This document shows, piece by piece, positions 44,501 through 52,920 of a stretch of DNA of 64,000 nucleotides. The stretch is from Caulobacter sp. 602-1 (lineage in GTDB: Bacteria; Pseudomonadota; Alphaproteobacteria; Caulobacterales; Caulobacteraceae). The notes below the pieces were generated by a model. That model was not told the origin of the DNA. It made no database searches and was given only the letters and a program-made list of their open reading frames with translations. Positions within the stretch are counted from its first letter, which is position 1, and every line of letters starts with the position of its first letter. The position numbers and the translations under genes are program-made. The stretch spans positions 310,001-374,000 of the forward strand of contig NZ_RRYI01000005.1 in the NCBI RefSeq assembly GCF_003931565.1, read 5' to 3'.

Positions 44501-44632
44501 GCGCCGCCGCGCGAAAGCCGGTTCAGCTTGGCGCAGGCTTACGGCACCTCAGCGCCTTACCCACCGAGCTATAGCCGTTATGGCGACCCGCGACAGCGGC
44601 GCTTCGTGCTCACCCTTAGTGCGGCGTTCTAG
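41579..44632 (+). CDS. TonB-dependent receptor with STN signalling domain
   Basis: A 1017-aa outer-membrane transducer. A signal peptide (to about residue 28, TPATAQ) is followed by an STN (secretin/TonB N-terminal) domain (GQLVDALVDLSRQTGVELLY, RISGRLSAEAAIERLLQGTG), which passes the signal to the FecR-type protein. The TonB-box region (VSEILVIGRRSQ), the plug (STLVLIDGRRMPG, VETLTGAAGGIYGFGALGGVVNV) and a long barrel ending RRFVLTLSAAF complete it. It lacks some strongly conserved plug residues of siderophore receptors. Upstream sigma and FecR genes indicate cell-surface signalling. Substrate unknown. Confidence 0.93.
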   Translation: MASELTGRAVLGLGTALALLMTTPATAQSSSTQVTIRGGQLVDALVDLSRQTGVELLYDRAAMVGLSASRISGRLSAEAAIERLLQGTGLVARRAADGFYVIERAPVPALARQDVAVSEILVIGRRSQNADIRRLESDIQPYRVSTGEQITQADRDNLDQFFGSRIPPNTTAVRPSLDVKGETLSEIDLRGLGPTSTLVLIDGRRMPGIPAQFSGFRQADINAVPLHAIDRVETLTGAAGGIYGFGALGGVVNVVLARDRQGVELHATGGISSRGDGEHYGLEGRIGYTTKDGRTDLMIYGSSFQAKPVSAGERDYAERDLALSTSLAPSQLRGVRPNANSVFVNNSNGGRAIRLKPAYGGGLLDAPYTFLPAGLAGDPLEVGAVLLQNGGKMDKGLTAGAAGTAIASTPTTGAVLANVRHRFDGGVEAYVDAVLLWNRGHYRSKQANDRATLFASSPVNPFTSNIEISYPLDIYSDDRVTEVDSRRYTIGVIAPLPLGWRATGDFSSGTGRYRSSEVFVVSDVDFFSATAPNPFGDWSKFQAQLAAIAQTNTIRQTIVNHFENQSLRLAGPLFETPQGPATLTLLAERRVEDVPGYSRMTSGNPPPPSYEVAWRRTRATSFYAEFRSRILGVTAPAPLRNLEVQLAARNDEELDLFVTNPRSPKTSPRRQARFSGLTYTLGAKVVPASWLMLRGSYATGETPPPVELTVENVSTNTASLRDPKRPIGFINRQPVYTAMCCGLPNLETVRASTLSWGGVLSPWGEEGPRVTLDYSRIRKTREPFTPSSDLVLAHEDFWPERVVRAPLTDADRASGYSGGVVLMLDTRPENSAGLKIDTLDARVEWSFLWGGGRLRLYGDATHYIRQVQTAPFQSDVENVGYLGKPISWRANGGVDWSRGPWTLGGNIQYFGSYRPYFADALAAVSDSVVAIQGSETVPAQAYIDLHIAWRGEWQLAGEPRDLKVDFGVVNILDKAPPRESRFSLAQAYGTSAPYPPSYSRYGDPRQRRFVLTLSAAF

Positions 44633-44641
44633 AAGAGCGCC

Positions 44642-44659
44642 GCACCAGACCGTTGGTGC
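44642..44659 (+). terminator. Weak hairpin after TonB receptor gene
   Basis: GCACCA / TGGTGC with a 6-base loop, 10 bases after the receptor stop, without a T-run. It could end the cassette transcript. Confidence 0.3.
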
Positions 44660-44830
44660 ATCTCGGGTCCGAGCGGTGGAGACTTGCTCTCATCGGTTTG
44701 AGAATTTCCTGCACGCAGAGCATTTTAGTCGCCGCAAGGAACATCAGACGAGTGTGGGAGGAAGAAGATCGTAGCCTAGAGCGCTATGGCGTAGGCGTAG
44801 TTCTCGGTTTCATTCAGCGCTGCGCGCCAG

Positions 44831-44860
44831 TTCCCGGAGATTCCCGGACCTTCCCGGAGT
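44831..44860. repeat. Tandem 10-bp TTCCCGGA repeats
   Basis: TTCCCGGAGA, TTCCCGGACC and TTCCCGGAGT lie head to tail at 10-bp spacing. A related pair (TTCCTGGGGC TTCCCGGAGG) is at 48579-48598, on the far side of the accessory stretch. Confidence 0.5.
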
Positions 44861-44885
44861 TTCCATCAGGCGCCCGGAGCGGAAA

Positions 44886-45448
44886 TCAGCTCGTCGCCAC
44901 GTAGACGGCGTGGCTGCCTGGGACCTCCTCCTTGGTCGCTCCCGCGCGCTCGGTCATGGCGGGCTGCGCGGAAGGCGGATCATACGGTCGTCAGTGGCCA
45001 CCAGGTACCAGCTGAGCTTTTGACGCCAGGCAGGAGCGGTGACAGCCCCTTCAAGCGCGGCGACGGCGCAGGGGACCTGCGAATCCGCCATGAAGCGCGC
45101 TGTTTGCGGCGCTACGTCCGCGGCGAACGCGTTAGCGAACTTCGCTTTGTCCAGGAACAAGTAGCCGTCCGCCGGGGGAAGGATCGGCGGGACAGCCGCG
45201 CCGGGCGGCGGATTGGCGATGAGTGACGACACCAACTCCCCTTTATCGGGCGTGAAGGCGGCGATGTAGACGAACGCCTTCGCCTTAGGATCTACGCCGG
45301 CTTCTGAAATGACGAGGCCACCATAGGAGTGCCCAACCAGCACTACGTCGCCCGGCGCCGAGGCGATCGCGCGCATGGTAACGGCGACGTCCTCAGCTAG
45401 GTACGCATCCGGTGAGAACCGCGGCGGCCTAGGTCCGGTTAGCGGACG
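44886..45448 (-). pseudogene. Alpha/beta hydrolase pseudogene
   Basis: Remains of an alpha/beta hydrolase of the salicylate-esterase/EstC-like type. VVLVGHSYGGLV (nucleophile Ser), KAFVYIAAFTPDKGE and KLSWYLVATDDRMI are intact. The N-terminal part is missing: in-frame sequence upstream of ATG 45376 is homologous (FSPDAYLAEDVAVTM) but a TGA at 45449-45451 closes it. At the C-terminus a frameshift near 44965 breaks the frame after DDRMI; the next frame continues the family (MTERAGATKEEVPGSHAVYV) to a TGA at 44886-44888. A fragment of 140 aa (44954-45376) remains open. The gene should not be functional. Confidence 0.8.
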
Positions 45449-45481
45449 TCATCAAGTTCTGGGCGGGGGCGGGAGGGGACG

Positions 45482-46162
45482 CTAGTGTGGATGCGGGACG
45501 CAGACGCCATACATCTTGTCCAAGACAGCCAGATACTCCGCCATGGGCTGCAATCCCATGGCCGCTCGTCGCGCCTCAAGTCCTTCTGGCGCCTCAAGGT
45601 CACTCGGGACAGCGTACTTGCCCTCTTTGCACGTCGTGCCTTGCGTGCCGTAACGCTGAGGTCGCCGATCTATCGTCGCGACACGGTCATATAGCCGCGC
45701 GTAGTCTTCTGGCCGCGCCTCGCGCGCCTTTGCGAGCGGCTCTAAGAGCGAGAGGACCTTTCTCTGGAAATCGATGTCGCCCGAGTGATTGGCGATGAGC
45801 ACCGCCGTTGCAGCGGTGCGCTCAGATGTCTCCGAGATTTTGGGCCAACCATGCGCGGCGATGATGCTTTTCAGCCGCTCGGTATGAGCTCGATCCTGTT
45901 CGTCGATGACGACTCCTGCTTGAGCTTGCACCTTCGCACGTATCTCCAGGGCAAGATCGCGGGTTGCCTCCAGCATGCTTGTTCGCATGGCGCGATCGAC
46001 CTCGCCCATCCCAGCGATAGCCTCGATGACGCTTGCCCTGCTGGCGACCCCCTTCAGCTTGGCGATGACAGGCGCAGCCGCTTCGGGTGGCGGTGTCTCA
46101 GCACCTCCAGACACGGGGCTGGTTGCAAGAGTAAGCGCGGTGAGGATGGCCGTAGGATTCAT
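45482..46162 (-). CDS. DUF6624-like secreted protein
   Basis: A 226-aa protein with a signal peptide (MNPTAILTALTLATSPVSGG). The second half matches DUF6624: LKSIIAAHGWPKIS, VLIANHSGDIDFQRKVLSLL, YARLYDRVATIDRRPQRYGTQ and EARRAAMGLQPMAEYL. GGGGGAG lies before the ATG at 46160-46162. The Cys and His residues near the end (TTCKEGKY, VCVPHPH) may be structural. Function unknown. It is on the same strand as, and downstream of, the serine-hydrolase gene. Confidence 0.85.
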   Translation of the reverse strand: MNPTAILTALTLATSPVSGGAETPPPEAAAPVIAKLKGVASRASVIEAIAGMGEVDRAMRTSMLEATRDLALEIRAKVQAQAGVVIDEQDRAHTERLKSIIAAHGWPKISETSERTAATAVLIANHSGDIDFQRKVLSLLEPLAKAREARPEDYARLYDRVATIDRRPQRYGTQGTTCKEGKYAVPSDLEAPEGLEARRAAMGLQPMAEYLAVLDKMYGVCVPHPH

Positions 46163-46460
46163 CTGAACTCCCCCTGGGGAGGCGATATGTAGGTCGACGG
46201 ATGGGGGCGAAAGCATGTCCGACCAGGGTCGTGAACCACTTTCAGGATCGCGCCGCCAACCGGACCTTCAAATCGTTACCGCAAGCAACTGTCGGTTCCG
46301 GTGAACTTCCGCCCTTGGACCGAGGCTCCGCATAGCCTGTTAGGCTTTCCCGCCGCAGGGACGTGAGTTGATACGAGCCGACACTCGGTTTGGACCATGG
46401 TCCAATCCACATGCCGATCGCCGCCCCCGACCAATGCAGACGTAAAGCCGCCTCATGGCG

Positions 46461-47936
46461 CTACTGCTGCGGCGTCCTTCGCGCTTCCGCCGGCCCACGA
46501 CCTCCGATCCGGCCGTAGGTGATTGTCTCGGCGCGGGCGGCGTTAGGTTCGACAGCCTTGATGATGACACCGCTATCTGGCGCGAAAAGGCCTTCCGGCG
46601 AGGCCAGGAGAGGCTCCGTATGGCCATCACCGCGATCGAAGGTGAGGCCACCTTTTTCGTTACGCACGATGCGGAAGGGGCCGACATCTATGCCAACGAA
46701 GCGGTACTCGCCCGCGAACCGATCAAGGATTTCTGGCGTGAACGCGGCGCCGACCTGCGCCGCCGACGCCATTGGGTCAGGCCAGCCATAGGCGTCGGCT
46801 ATGGCCCGCTCGACTTCGTACAACAATGGCTTGGCGTTGTCGGAGTTCGCCATCAGGGCCGCCGCTTGGCAAGTCTCCGGAAAGGCGATCAGCAGCGCGT
46901 TATAGCCCTCGTTGGCGCCCTCGTGCCCGAACTGACGCGCCTTACCTTCGCCGCCGATCACGAAACCTAAACTGCGAGGCCCCACCTCGGCCTCGAGCAT
47001 TTCCTTCGTCATCGCCGGCCCAAGGATCGGGTCGGTCCCACCGCGCGCCGCTGTCATCACCGTGATCGCGAACCGCGCGAGATCGGAGGGGGTGCTCCAT
47101 AGGCCCGCCGCCGCATGCTCGGGGAAGATGCGCCAGCCGCCCTCGATCGTCTTCCCGGCCGCGTCGTGCCCTGACGCCACGTCCGAGCCTTCGGGGACCT
47201 CATCAAAGCGGCTGTCGGCCATTCCCGCAGGAGTTAGGACGAGTTCCTTGACGAGATCGGGAAACGAACGGCCGGTGGCCTCGGTCATCAGCAACTCAGC
47301 GACTTGATAGCCACCTCCGGAATAGCGCCAGGTCGAACCGGGCACGTAGTCGACCCGCACGGGCTTGGGCTGGGCGGGCGGCGAGCCCGCCAGGGTCTGA
47401 ATCAGCGTGGGAACGGCTTGGCCATGCGCGTAGCCGCCATATCCGCCAGGAACCAGACCAGCCGAGTGACTGAGGAGGCCGCGCAGGGTGACCGGGTGAC
47501 CCTGAGTCAAGGGACTGGCGGGGATCGTCCATCCACGCAGTTGGCCAGCAACGTCCGCGTCCAGATTGAGTACGCCTTGTTGCGCCAGACGCAGCGCCGC
47601 GAGCGCGGCAATCGGCTTGCTGACGGAGGCCGCCTGAAACAGGGTGCTGGGACTGACGGCCGGTCCGTCAGGCCGGGTCACGCCGAAACTTCGCGCATCG
47701 ACAATGCGACATCCATCGACGATCGCCACGGACAGTCCCGGTACGCGCCAACGCGCCATTCTCTGGGCGATGGGCAGCCGCTCGGGCGGCGCGCCGGTGG
47801 TGATGATCGCTCGCCTCAGACCCTTGGCGAAATCGGGGTGGGCGGCCCCGTCGCCCGCAGCATAGCTGGCAGAGGTGATGCTGCTGGACAGAAGCGTGGC
47901 CGCGACGAGCAGTTTGGAAACGCGGTCTAAGTTCAA
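46461..47936 (-). CDS. Class C beta-lactamase-like serine hydrolase
   Basis: A 491-aa periplasmic serine hydrolase of the penicillin-binding/beta-lactamase superfamily. After a signal peptide (LLVAATLLSSSITSASYA) the catalytic motifs are S104-V-S-K107, Y206-S-G and FGHEGANEG (in place of KTG). The C-terminal 100 residues form a lipocalin-like domain (DRFAGEYRFVG) frequent in esterase-type members. It may act on esters, D-amino-acid peptides or beta-lactams; the substrate is open. A TTG start at 47936 with AGGAG eight bases upstream is well supported. Confidence 0.9.
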   Translation of the reverse strand: MNLDRVSKLLVAATLLSSSITSASYAAGDGAAHPDFAKGLRRAIITTGAPPERLPIAQRMARWRVPGLSVAIVDGCRIVDARSFGVTRPDGPAVSPSTLFQAASVSKPIAALAALRLAQQGVLNLDADVAGQLRGWTIPASPLTQGHPVTLRGLLSHSAGLVPGGYGGYAHGQAVPTLIQTLAGSPPAQPKPVRVDYVPGSTWRYSGGGYQVAELLMTEATGRSFPDLVKELVLTPAGMADSRFDEVPEGSDVASGHDAAGKTIEGGWRIFPEHAAAGLWSTPSDLARFAITVMTAARGGTDPILGPAMTKEMLEAEVGPRSLGFVIGGEGKARQFGHEGANEGYNALLIAFPETCQAAALMANSDNAKPLLYEVERAIADAYGWPDPMASAAQVGAAFTPEILDRFAGEYRFVGIDVGPFRIVRNEKGGLTFDRGDGHTEPLLASPEGLFAPDSGVIIKAVEPNAARAETITYGRIGGRGPAEARRTPQQ

Positions 47937-48780
47937 GATACGACTCCTGGTCTATTTTCGGGAGCCGACCGACAATCCAATTCTCGGCGAGCGCTCAATG
48001 CGCCCGTAAACTTTCAGCGCGAAGATGAACGGAAGATGAAGCGCTGCAGTTGCCGCGCAAGCGGTGTCATCCGAGACTGACATTGCTCGCGATCGCGATA
48101 TGAATGCCCGAATTCGACGCTTACGCTGATGCTGATGTCCAGCCAAACAGGCAATCAGAACCTCAGCTAGCAGCGCCTGCGGCCGACGTTCTCGGGATCG
48201 GCGCATCCCCCTCATTTCAGGGCGTGTGTTGGGGGCCCTAAACGGCGACGGACAGCTCGTGTCGGTTCAGGGACGCGCCCGACCCGGCAAACGGTGATGC
48301 CCGAACCTGCGTGACGTTAGCGCCAAGTCCCTTGCGTGCCCCCCCAGAAGCGCCCTCTCACATTGTTTAAGTAGGGGAATGCGTTTGAGTAGGGGGAATG
48401 CGGCCGATCACCTGGCCAGCTAACAACGCCGCGTTATTCCGGACCTGCCCGGGGTTTTCCAGACATTCCCTCAGAGCGTCGGACGGCGTCGCTGATGGCG
48501 CCCGACTTGCGCCTCAGATCGCCAGCGGCCATTCATAGTTCTCATGGGTGTCCGTATCTGCGCACCTATGTCAGGAGTTTCCTGGGGCTTCCCGGAGGCG
48601 CCGTTTGTTTCCCGCAGGCGCCGAAAGCGGACCTCGCCAAGGGCGGGGAAGGGCGGGTAGGGGTCATCGAACCATCATCCACGAACTACACGGCGATTGC
48701 TTATCGAGAGATGCAAGGCACGGTTGATATTGAATTACAACTGTAATCCACTGTGTGTGTTGGCAGCCTAAGGGGCAGAA
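47937..48780. other. 844-bp gene-poor region
   Basis: No convincing gene. It contains a direct repeat GTAGGGG(G)AATGCG at about 48367 and 48385, TTCCCGGA-type repeat fragments (48440-48620) and, near its right end, a perfect palindrome at 48734-48747. Composition and fragments suggest decayed or imported DNA. Confidence 0.45.
48734..48747. promoter_or_regulatory. Palindrome of BlaI/MecI type
   Basis: ATTACA-AC-TGTAAT is a perfect palindrome that contains TACA-N2-TGTA, the core operator of BlaI/MecI/CopY-like repressors. It lies 33 bases upstream of the interrupted esterase gene, in its promoter region. Confidence 0.5.
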
Positions 48781-49476
48781 ATGAGCATCCGAAACGGCCT
48801 AGTGACTCTGGTCGCCCTTGCACTCGCTTTCCCCGCCCTCGCAGGTGCGCCCACTCTCAAGGTTGTTTCCGAGGGCCCTGCGCCGCAGAGGCGCGCGGTG
48901 CAATTGATTGTGCACTCCGAGCGGGCGGGCCGCGACTTCCAGGTCCAGATTACCGCGCCCGGCACGCCGCCGATCCTGCCGGGCCAGACCGCCCCAGCTA
49001 TTTATGTGTTGGACGGCGGGTACGACATCGCCGGACCTACGGGGTGGTTGTTGGGTGGCGCCGGCACAATGGCTCCGGCCTATGTGATTGCCATTGGCTA
49101 TCCGCCCGGCAGTCCGTCCACTCGCGAGCGTGATCTTCTGTTCGCGCCCGGAACCCGCCCGGACGGCACGATCGCCAAGGGCGGCGGCGGAGCAATGTTC
49201 AGGGCCTTCCTTCTTGAGGAGCTCAAGCCTCTCATGGAGGCGCGCTATCCGCTCGACCCCAAATCCGCAGTGCTGTTTGGTCATTCGCTATCGGGGATCT
49301 TCACAGCGAACATGCTGGCCGACAATCCCGAAGCGTTTTCCGGCTATCTGATCGCCAGCCCCTCCCTTTGGGCCGACCCGACCGTGGTCGATCGCTTAAA
49401 GAGCGTCGCCGCCCGAGCGCCGGGCCGCAAGGTGTTCGTCACCTGGGGCGCCAAGGAAGAGGCCTACATGGTCGAC

Positions 49477-49502
49477 TGAACCGCCCCGGGTTTGCCGGAG
49501 GC
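49477..49502 (+). repeat. Left terminal inverted repeat of the IS
   Basis: TGAACCGCCCCGGGTTTGCC followed by GGAGGC: 26 bp matching the right end in inverted orientation with one mismatch (position 9). The TGAACCGC start is typical of IS3-family ends. Confidence 0.9.
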
Positions 49503-49515
49503 CTGATGGTTTGAG

Positions 49516-50419
49516 TCACGCCGCCATAGCGGACGGCGTGAGCGCGGCATAGTAGGCGGCCTCGTTCGGCGGGAGGGATATTGCCGATGGGCTCGAGGAG
49601 TCTGCGGTTATTGAACCAGTCGACCCATTCCAGCGTGGCGTACTCTACGGCCTCGTAGGAGCGCCAAGGGCCGCGCCGGTGGATGACCTCGGCCTTGTAG
49701 AGGCCGTTGATGGTCTCGGCCAAGGCGTTGTCATAGCTGTCGCCGACGCTGCCGACGGACGGCTCGATCCCTGCCTCGGCCCGGCGCTCTGTGTACTTGA
49801 TCGACACGTATTGGGAGCCGCGGTCGGAGTGATGCACCAGGCCGCCGCGATGCTGCGGGCGCCGCTCGTGCAGGGCCTACTCCAGGGCGTTTAGGACGAA
49901 GCTGGCGTGGGCGGTGCGGCTGACGCGCCAGCCGACGATCCGCCGGGCGTAGGCGTCGATGACGAAGGCCACGTAGACAAACCCCGCCCAGGTGGCGACG
50001 TAGGTGAAGTCCGACAGCCACAGCCGGTCGGGCGCCGGGGCGTGGAACTGGCGGTTCACATGGTCCAGCGGACAGGGCGAGGCCTTGTCGCTGATCGTGG
50101 TGCGCACCGGCTTGCCCCGGATCACCCCTTGCAGGCCAAGCTCGCCCATCAGTCGCGCCACCGTACAGCGGGCGACTTCGAAGCCTTCCCGGCGCATCTG
50201 CCGCCAGACCTTGCGCGCGCCATAGACGGCGAAGTTCTCGGCGAAGACGCGGGCGATCTCGGGCTTCAGCGCCTGGTCCCGCCGCGCCCTGGCCGACAGC
50301 CGGGCCGGATCGCGCCGCTGGGCCAGCCGCTCGCGGTAGGTGGACGGGGCGATCGGCAAGACCTTGCAGATCGGCTCGACCCCGTATGCCCCTCGGTGAT
50401 CGTCGATGAAGGCGATCAT
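49516..50419 (-). pseudogene. IS3 OrfB transposase (DDE), disrupted
   Basis: About 300 codons of a DDE integrase-type transposase: HTH_21 region ([18 protein letters not shown]), first catalytic Asp in WLSDFTYVATW, second in HHSDRGSQYVS, Glu in DNALAETINGLYKAE. An in-frame TAG at 49877-49879 replaces a Gln codon after LNALE. Near 49570 a 2-base loss shifts the frame after IPPAE; the correct frame (EAAYYAALTPSAMAA) ends at a TGA at 49516-49518. The first ATG overlaps the orfA stop (ATGA), where IS3 elements use coupling or frameshifting. Confidence 0.9.
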
Positions 50420-50745
50420 CGCTTGAACGGGCGGTCGAGCTCCGCCTGGGCGAAATAGGCCGACGCCTTGCGCAGGATCTCGTTGGCCTGACGCAGCTCG
50501 CGGTTCTCCCGCTCCAGCGCCTTCATCTTCTCAGCCACGTCGCTGGGCACGCCCGCCCGCTTGCCAGCGTCGACCTCGGTCTTCTTGACCCATTCATTGA
50601 GGGTCTGGGCCGTGCACCCGATCTTCTCGGCGATCGACACCATCGCCGCCCAACGAGATGGATGATCGCCCTCGTGGTCCAGCACCATCCGCACCGCGCG
50701 CTCGCGCACTTCAGGCGAAAACTTGTTCGTCGTCTTGTTGCTCAT
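50416..50745 (-). CDS. IS3 OrfA (HTH transposase subunit)
   Basis: A 109-aa protein of the HTH_Tnp_1/OrfA type: [38 protein letters not shown] and the leucine-zipper-like [20 protein letters not shown]. It binds the IS ends and pairs with OrfB. This frame is intact, unlike OrfB. Confidence 0.93.
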   Translation of the reverse strand: MSNKTTNKFSPEVRERAVRMVLDHEGDHPSRWAAMVSIAEKIGCTAQTLNEWVKKTEVDAGKRAGVPSDVAEKMKALERENRELRQANEILRKASAYFAQAELDRPFKR

Positions 50746-50772
50746 AATGGCCCCTATCTCTCAGGAGTTGGG

Positions 50773-50798
50773 GCCTCCGGCAAACCCGGCGCGGTTCA
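50773..50798 (-). repeat. Right terminal inverted repeat of the IS
   Basis: Read on the minus strand it begins TGAACCGCGCCGGGTTTGCC and ends GGAGGC, 25 of 26 bases identical to the left end. Confidence 0.9.
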
Positions 50799-51469
50799 CG
50801 GCGGGGAGAAGATCTCAGCCGCGCTATCGAGCGCGCCAGAGCGCCTGATACTGAAGACCAAGCCCTTCGAAGACGAGACCCATATCTCGTACTATCCGCT
50901 TGCGATGCCGGCGGCCGTTCCATTCCTGCTCCCGCGCGCACAGCCCATTAGACATCCTTCGCCGATCACCCTGACGCGCGAGCAGACCCAACGCTACTTC
51001 GGAATCTATGTTCTATCGGATGGCCGCAAAGTTACCGTCGGCGAAGACGAGGACGGTATCTTGCTGGAAGTCGATGGCGCTCCGCCTGCCAACATCCTCG
51101 CTGAGGCCCTGGACCGTTTCAACATCCATGGTGTGGATGCGCGGATCACCTTTGACGCGGGACCAGGGCCAGCTACAGCGATGATCTTTTACGTTAACGG
51201 AACCGAGGCGCGCGCAGTGCGCAAGTAGGGCGTAAAGGTATTGAAAAAGGTCCGCTCAGGGTCGGGGCCAGAAATCACCTGACCGCCCGAAGCTGGACAT
51301 TGGCGCCACCTCGCCACTGAAACGAAGCATCTGGAAGGCGGGGCAGAGCTGTCGTCGAAGATCCTGCGGGACATGCCGAGTGGATTGGAAACCAAAGGCC
51401 TGCGTGGTCGTGTCATAGGCCGCGCCAACTCGCGATCACGTTCGCGGACCATCGCCGTATCGCCATACG

Positions 51470-52171
51470 CTACGATGTCACCCGCACACCGCTGAAATGG
51501 GCCAGCGTACCGGGGCCGATCCACAGCGCCACGGCCCCCTTGGCGTCGGCGCCGTGTTTGAGGTCGCCGACGATCAGGGTCGGCTGCTCGGCGCCGTCGA
51601 CATGCAGCCGGGCCTTTGAGCCCGCCACCACGATCCGCACATGCGTCCATCGGCCTGCTTCGAGATCGACATAGGTCTCGTACTTGGACGGGGCTTCGGC
51701 GCGCAGCCGCTCCCAGGGATGGTCGGGGTGTGAGATGTACTGGACGGCATGGTTGCGGCGTAACTGGTCGTCGGCTCGGCCGTTGGTCGGACGCAGATAG
51801 ATGGCCTCCAGCTTGGCCTCTTCGTGCACCCGGAACGCCACGCCCACGAAGCCTCGCGCCGTGGCGCTGGCCGTGGTGGCGGGGGCGCCGCTGATCCAGG
51901 CTTCGATGACGCCGTCGCCGAAGGCGGGCGTGTCCAGCACCACCAGACGGTCGAGCTCGGGGACGTTTTCCAACGCCGTGGCGCGCAGGGCGGGATGGCC
52001 CCGATAGTCCGTCCGCGCCGTCTCAACGCCGATGGCCCGGATCGTTCCGCTCTCCAGTCCTATCCCGCTAGCGACACGTGGCGCGGCAAGGGCCGCCAGG
52101 GAACTGGCCGAGGCCATCGTCAGCACGGCGCCGCCGATCGCGGTCCGACGGGTTTGAGCGTTGCCGGACAT
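51470..52171 (-). CDS. Tat-exported concanavalin-like (LamG-type) protein
   Basis: A 233-aa protein. The N-terminus carries a twin-arginine-like signal (QTRRTAIGGAVLTMASASSL). The rest looks like a concanavalin A-like beta-sandwich as in LamG/DUF1080 carbohydrate-active or binding proteins: FGDGVIEAWISG, FVGVAFRV, YLRPTNGRAD, GRWTHVRIVVAGSKARLHVD and ALWIGPGTLAHFSGVRV. It may bind or hydrolyse a glycan outside the cytoplasm. It stands alone. ATG 52171 was chosen because it starts the signal peptide. Confidence 0.8.
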   Translation of the reverse strand: MSGNAQTRRTAIGGAVLTMASASSLAALAAPRVASGIGLESGTIRAIGVETARTDYRGHPALRATALENVPELDRLVVLDTPAFGDGVIEAWISGAPATTASATARGFVGVAFRVHEEAKLEAIYLRPTNGRADDQLRRNHAVQYISHPDHPWERLRAEAPSKYETYVDLEAGRWTHVRIVVAGSKARLHVDGAEQPTLIVGDLKHGADAKGAVALWIGPGTLAHFSGVRVTS

Positions 52172-52421
52172 TGGAGGCTCTTCGCAGTGGAATGACTTCA
52201 CTTTCATCGTAGCGCATGACCGGATCAAGGCCATGCTTGGTGGGGACGAACCCGACCTGGAGTGGCTGAGCATCGACTCCCTTCGTTTCGACCGCAGCCC
52301 CCGCGACTGCCGCCGGCGTGTTTCTGCAGGCGCCAATGTCTGGAACTTGTCCTTCCGTGACGCCAGGCGGCGCGTTCATTAGCCTGCTCGGCAAGTAGAG
52401 ATTAACTCTCGACGAAATCGT

Positions 52422-52883
52422 TCATAGCTCGCCCAAGCTGGCGACGAGCACGCTGCGGATCGCGAAGCTGGAGTTGATGCGGGCAACACCGGGAAGGCGG
52501 GACAGGATCTCGGTGTGGATCCGCTCGTAGGCCGCCGTACTGGAGGCGGTGGCGCGCAGGATGTAGTCGGCGTCGCCGGTCATCAGGAAGCATTCGGCGA
52601 TCTCGGGATGCATCCGCACCGCCTGCTCGAAGCGGGTCAGGTAATCCTCGGTCTGCTTGTCGAGCGTGATGCGGACGATGGCGACAACGCCGTCATCGGC
52701 CACGGCCTCGGAGATTATGGCGGCGTACCCTCGGATCGCACCGCTTTCCTCCAGCGCCTTGACGCGCCGAAGGCAGGCCGAGGCCGAGAGGCCGACCTGG
52801 GCGGCGAGCTCGTTGTTGGGCATGCGGCCATTGACGCGCAGCAGGCCGATGATTTTCCGGTCGAGGGCGTCGAGCTTCAACAT
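52422..52883 (-). CDS. Lrp/AsnC-family transcriptional regulator
   Basis: A 153-aa Lrp-type regulator: HTH (LDRKIIGLLRVNGRMPNNEL, VGLSASACLRRVKALEESG) and the RAM ligand domain (AECFLMTGDADYILRA). It is divergent from alr-dadA-ridA, the classical place for the activator of D-alanine catabolism (as with DadR/Lrp in other Proteobacteria), so alanine or another amino acid is the probable effector. Confidence 0.93.
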   Translation of the reverse strand: MLKLDALDRKIIGLLRVNGRMPNNELAAQVGLSASACLRRVKALEESGAIRGYAAIISEAVADDGVVAIVRITLDKQTEDYLTRFEQAVRMHPEIAECFLMTGDADYILRATASSTAAYERIHTEILSRLPGVARINSSFAIRSVLVASLGEL

Positions 52884-52920
52884 CTTGTTCGAACCTTGCG
52901 CAACATGGTGCCGCCAAGGG

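Larger units (their letters stand above)
49477..50798 (-). mobile_element. IS3-family insertion sequence (decayed copy)
   Basis: A 1322-bp element with terminal inverted repeats and two overlapping genes, orfA and orfB, on the minus strand. The host esterase frame is cut between GTC-GAC and GGC. The flanks show only a possible short duplication: GAC on the left and CAC/AC on the right. OrfB carries an amber stop and a frameshift, so this copy cannot make an active transposase. Confidence 0.92.
48781..51228 (+). pseudogene. Secreted esterase gene split by an IS element
   Basis: The left part (48781-49476) encodes 232 residues: a signal peptide (TLVALALAFPALAG), AIYVLDGGYDIAG and FGHSLSGIF (nucleophile Ser) of an IroE/Fes-like alpha/beta hydrolase. 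The right part (50800-51228) continues the same protein in frame (GGEKISAALSSAPERL ... FEDETHISYYPLAMPAAVPF with the catalytic His) and adds a C-terminal beta-domain (RYFGIYVLSDGRKVTV). An IS3-family element sits between Asp232 and Gly233. Removing it restores one reading frame. GGGG lies before the ATG. The intact gene would encode about 375 aa. Confidence 0.85.

Noticed and set aside
47952-48215. 87-aa minus-strand ORF in the gene-poor gap
   Set aside because: Composition is like random GC-rich sequence (many Arg), with no ribosome site or recognised motif.
52161-52382. 73-aa plus-strand ORF
   Set aside because: It overlaps the start of the Tat-signal gene on the other strand and shows no family or ribosome site.
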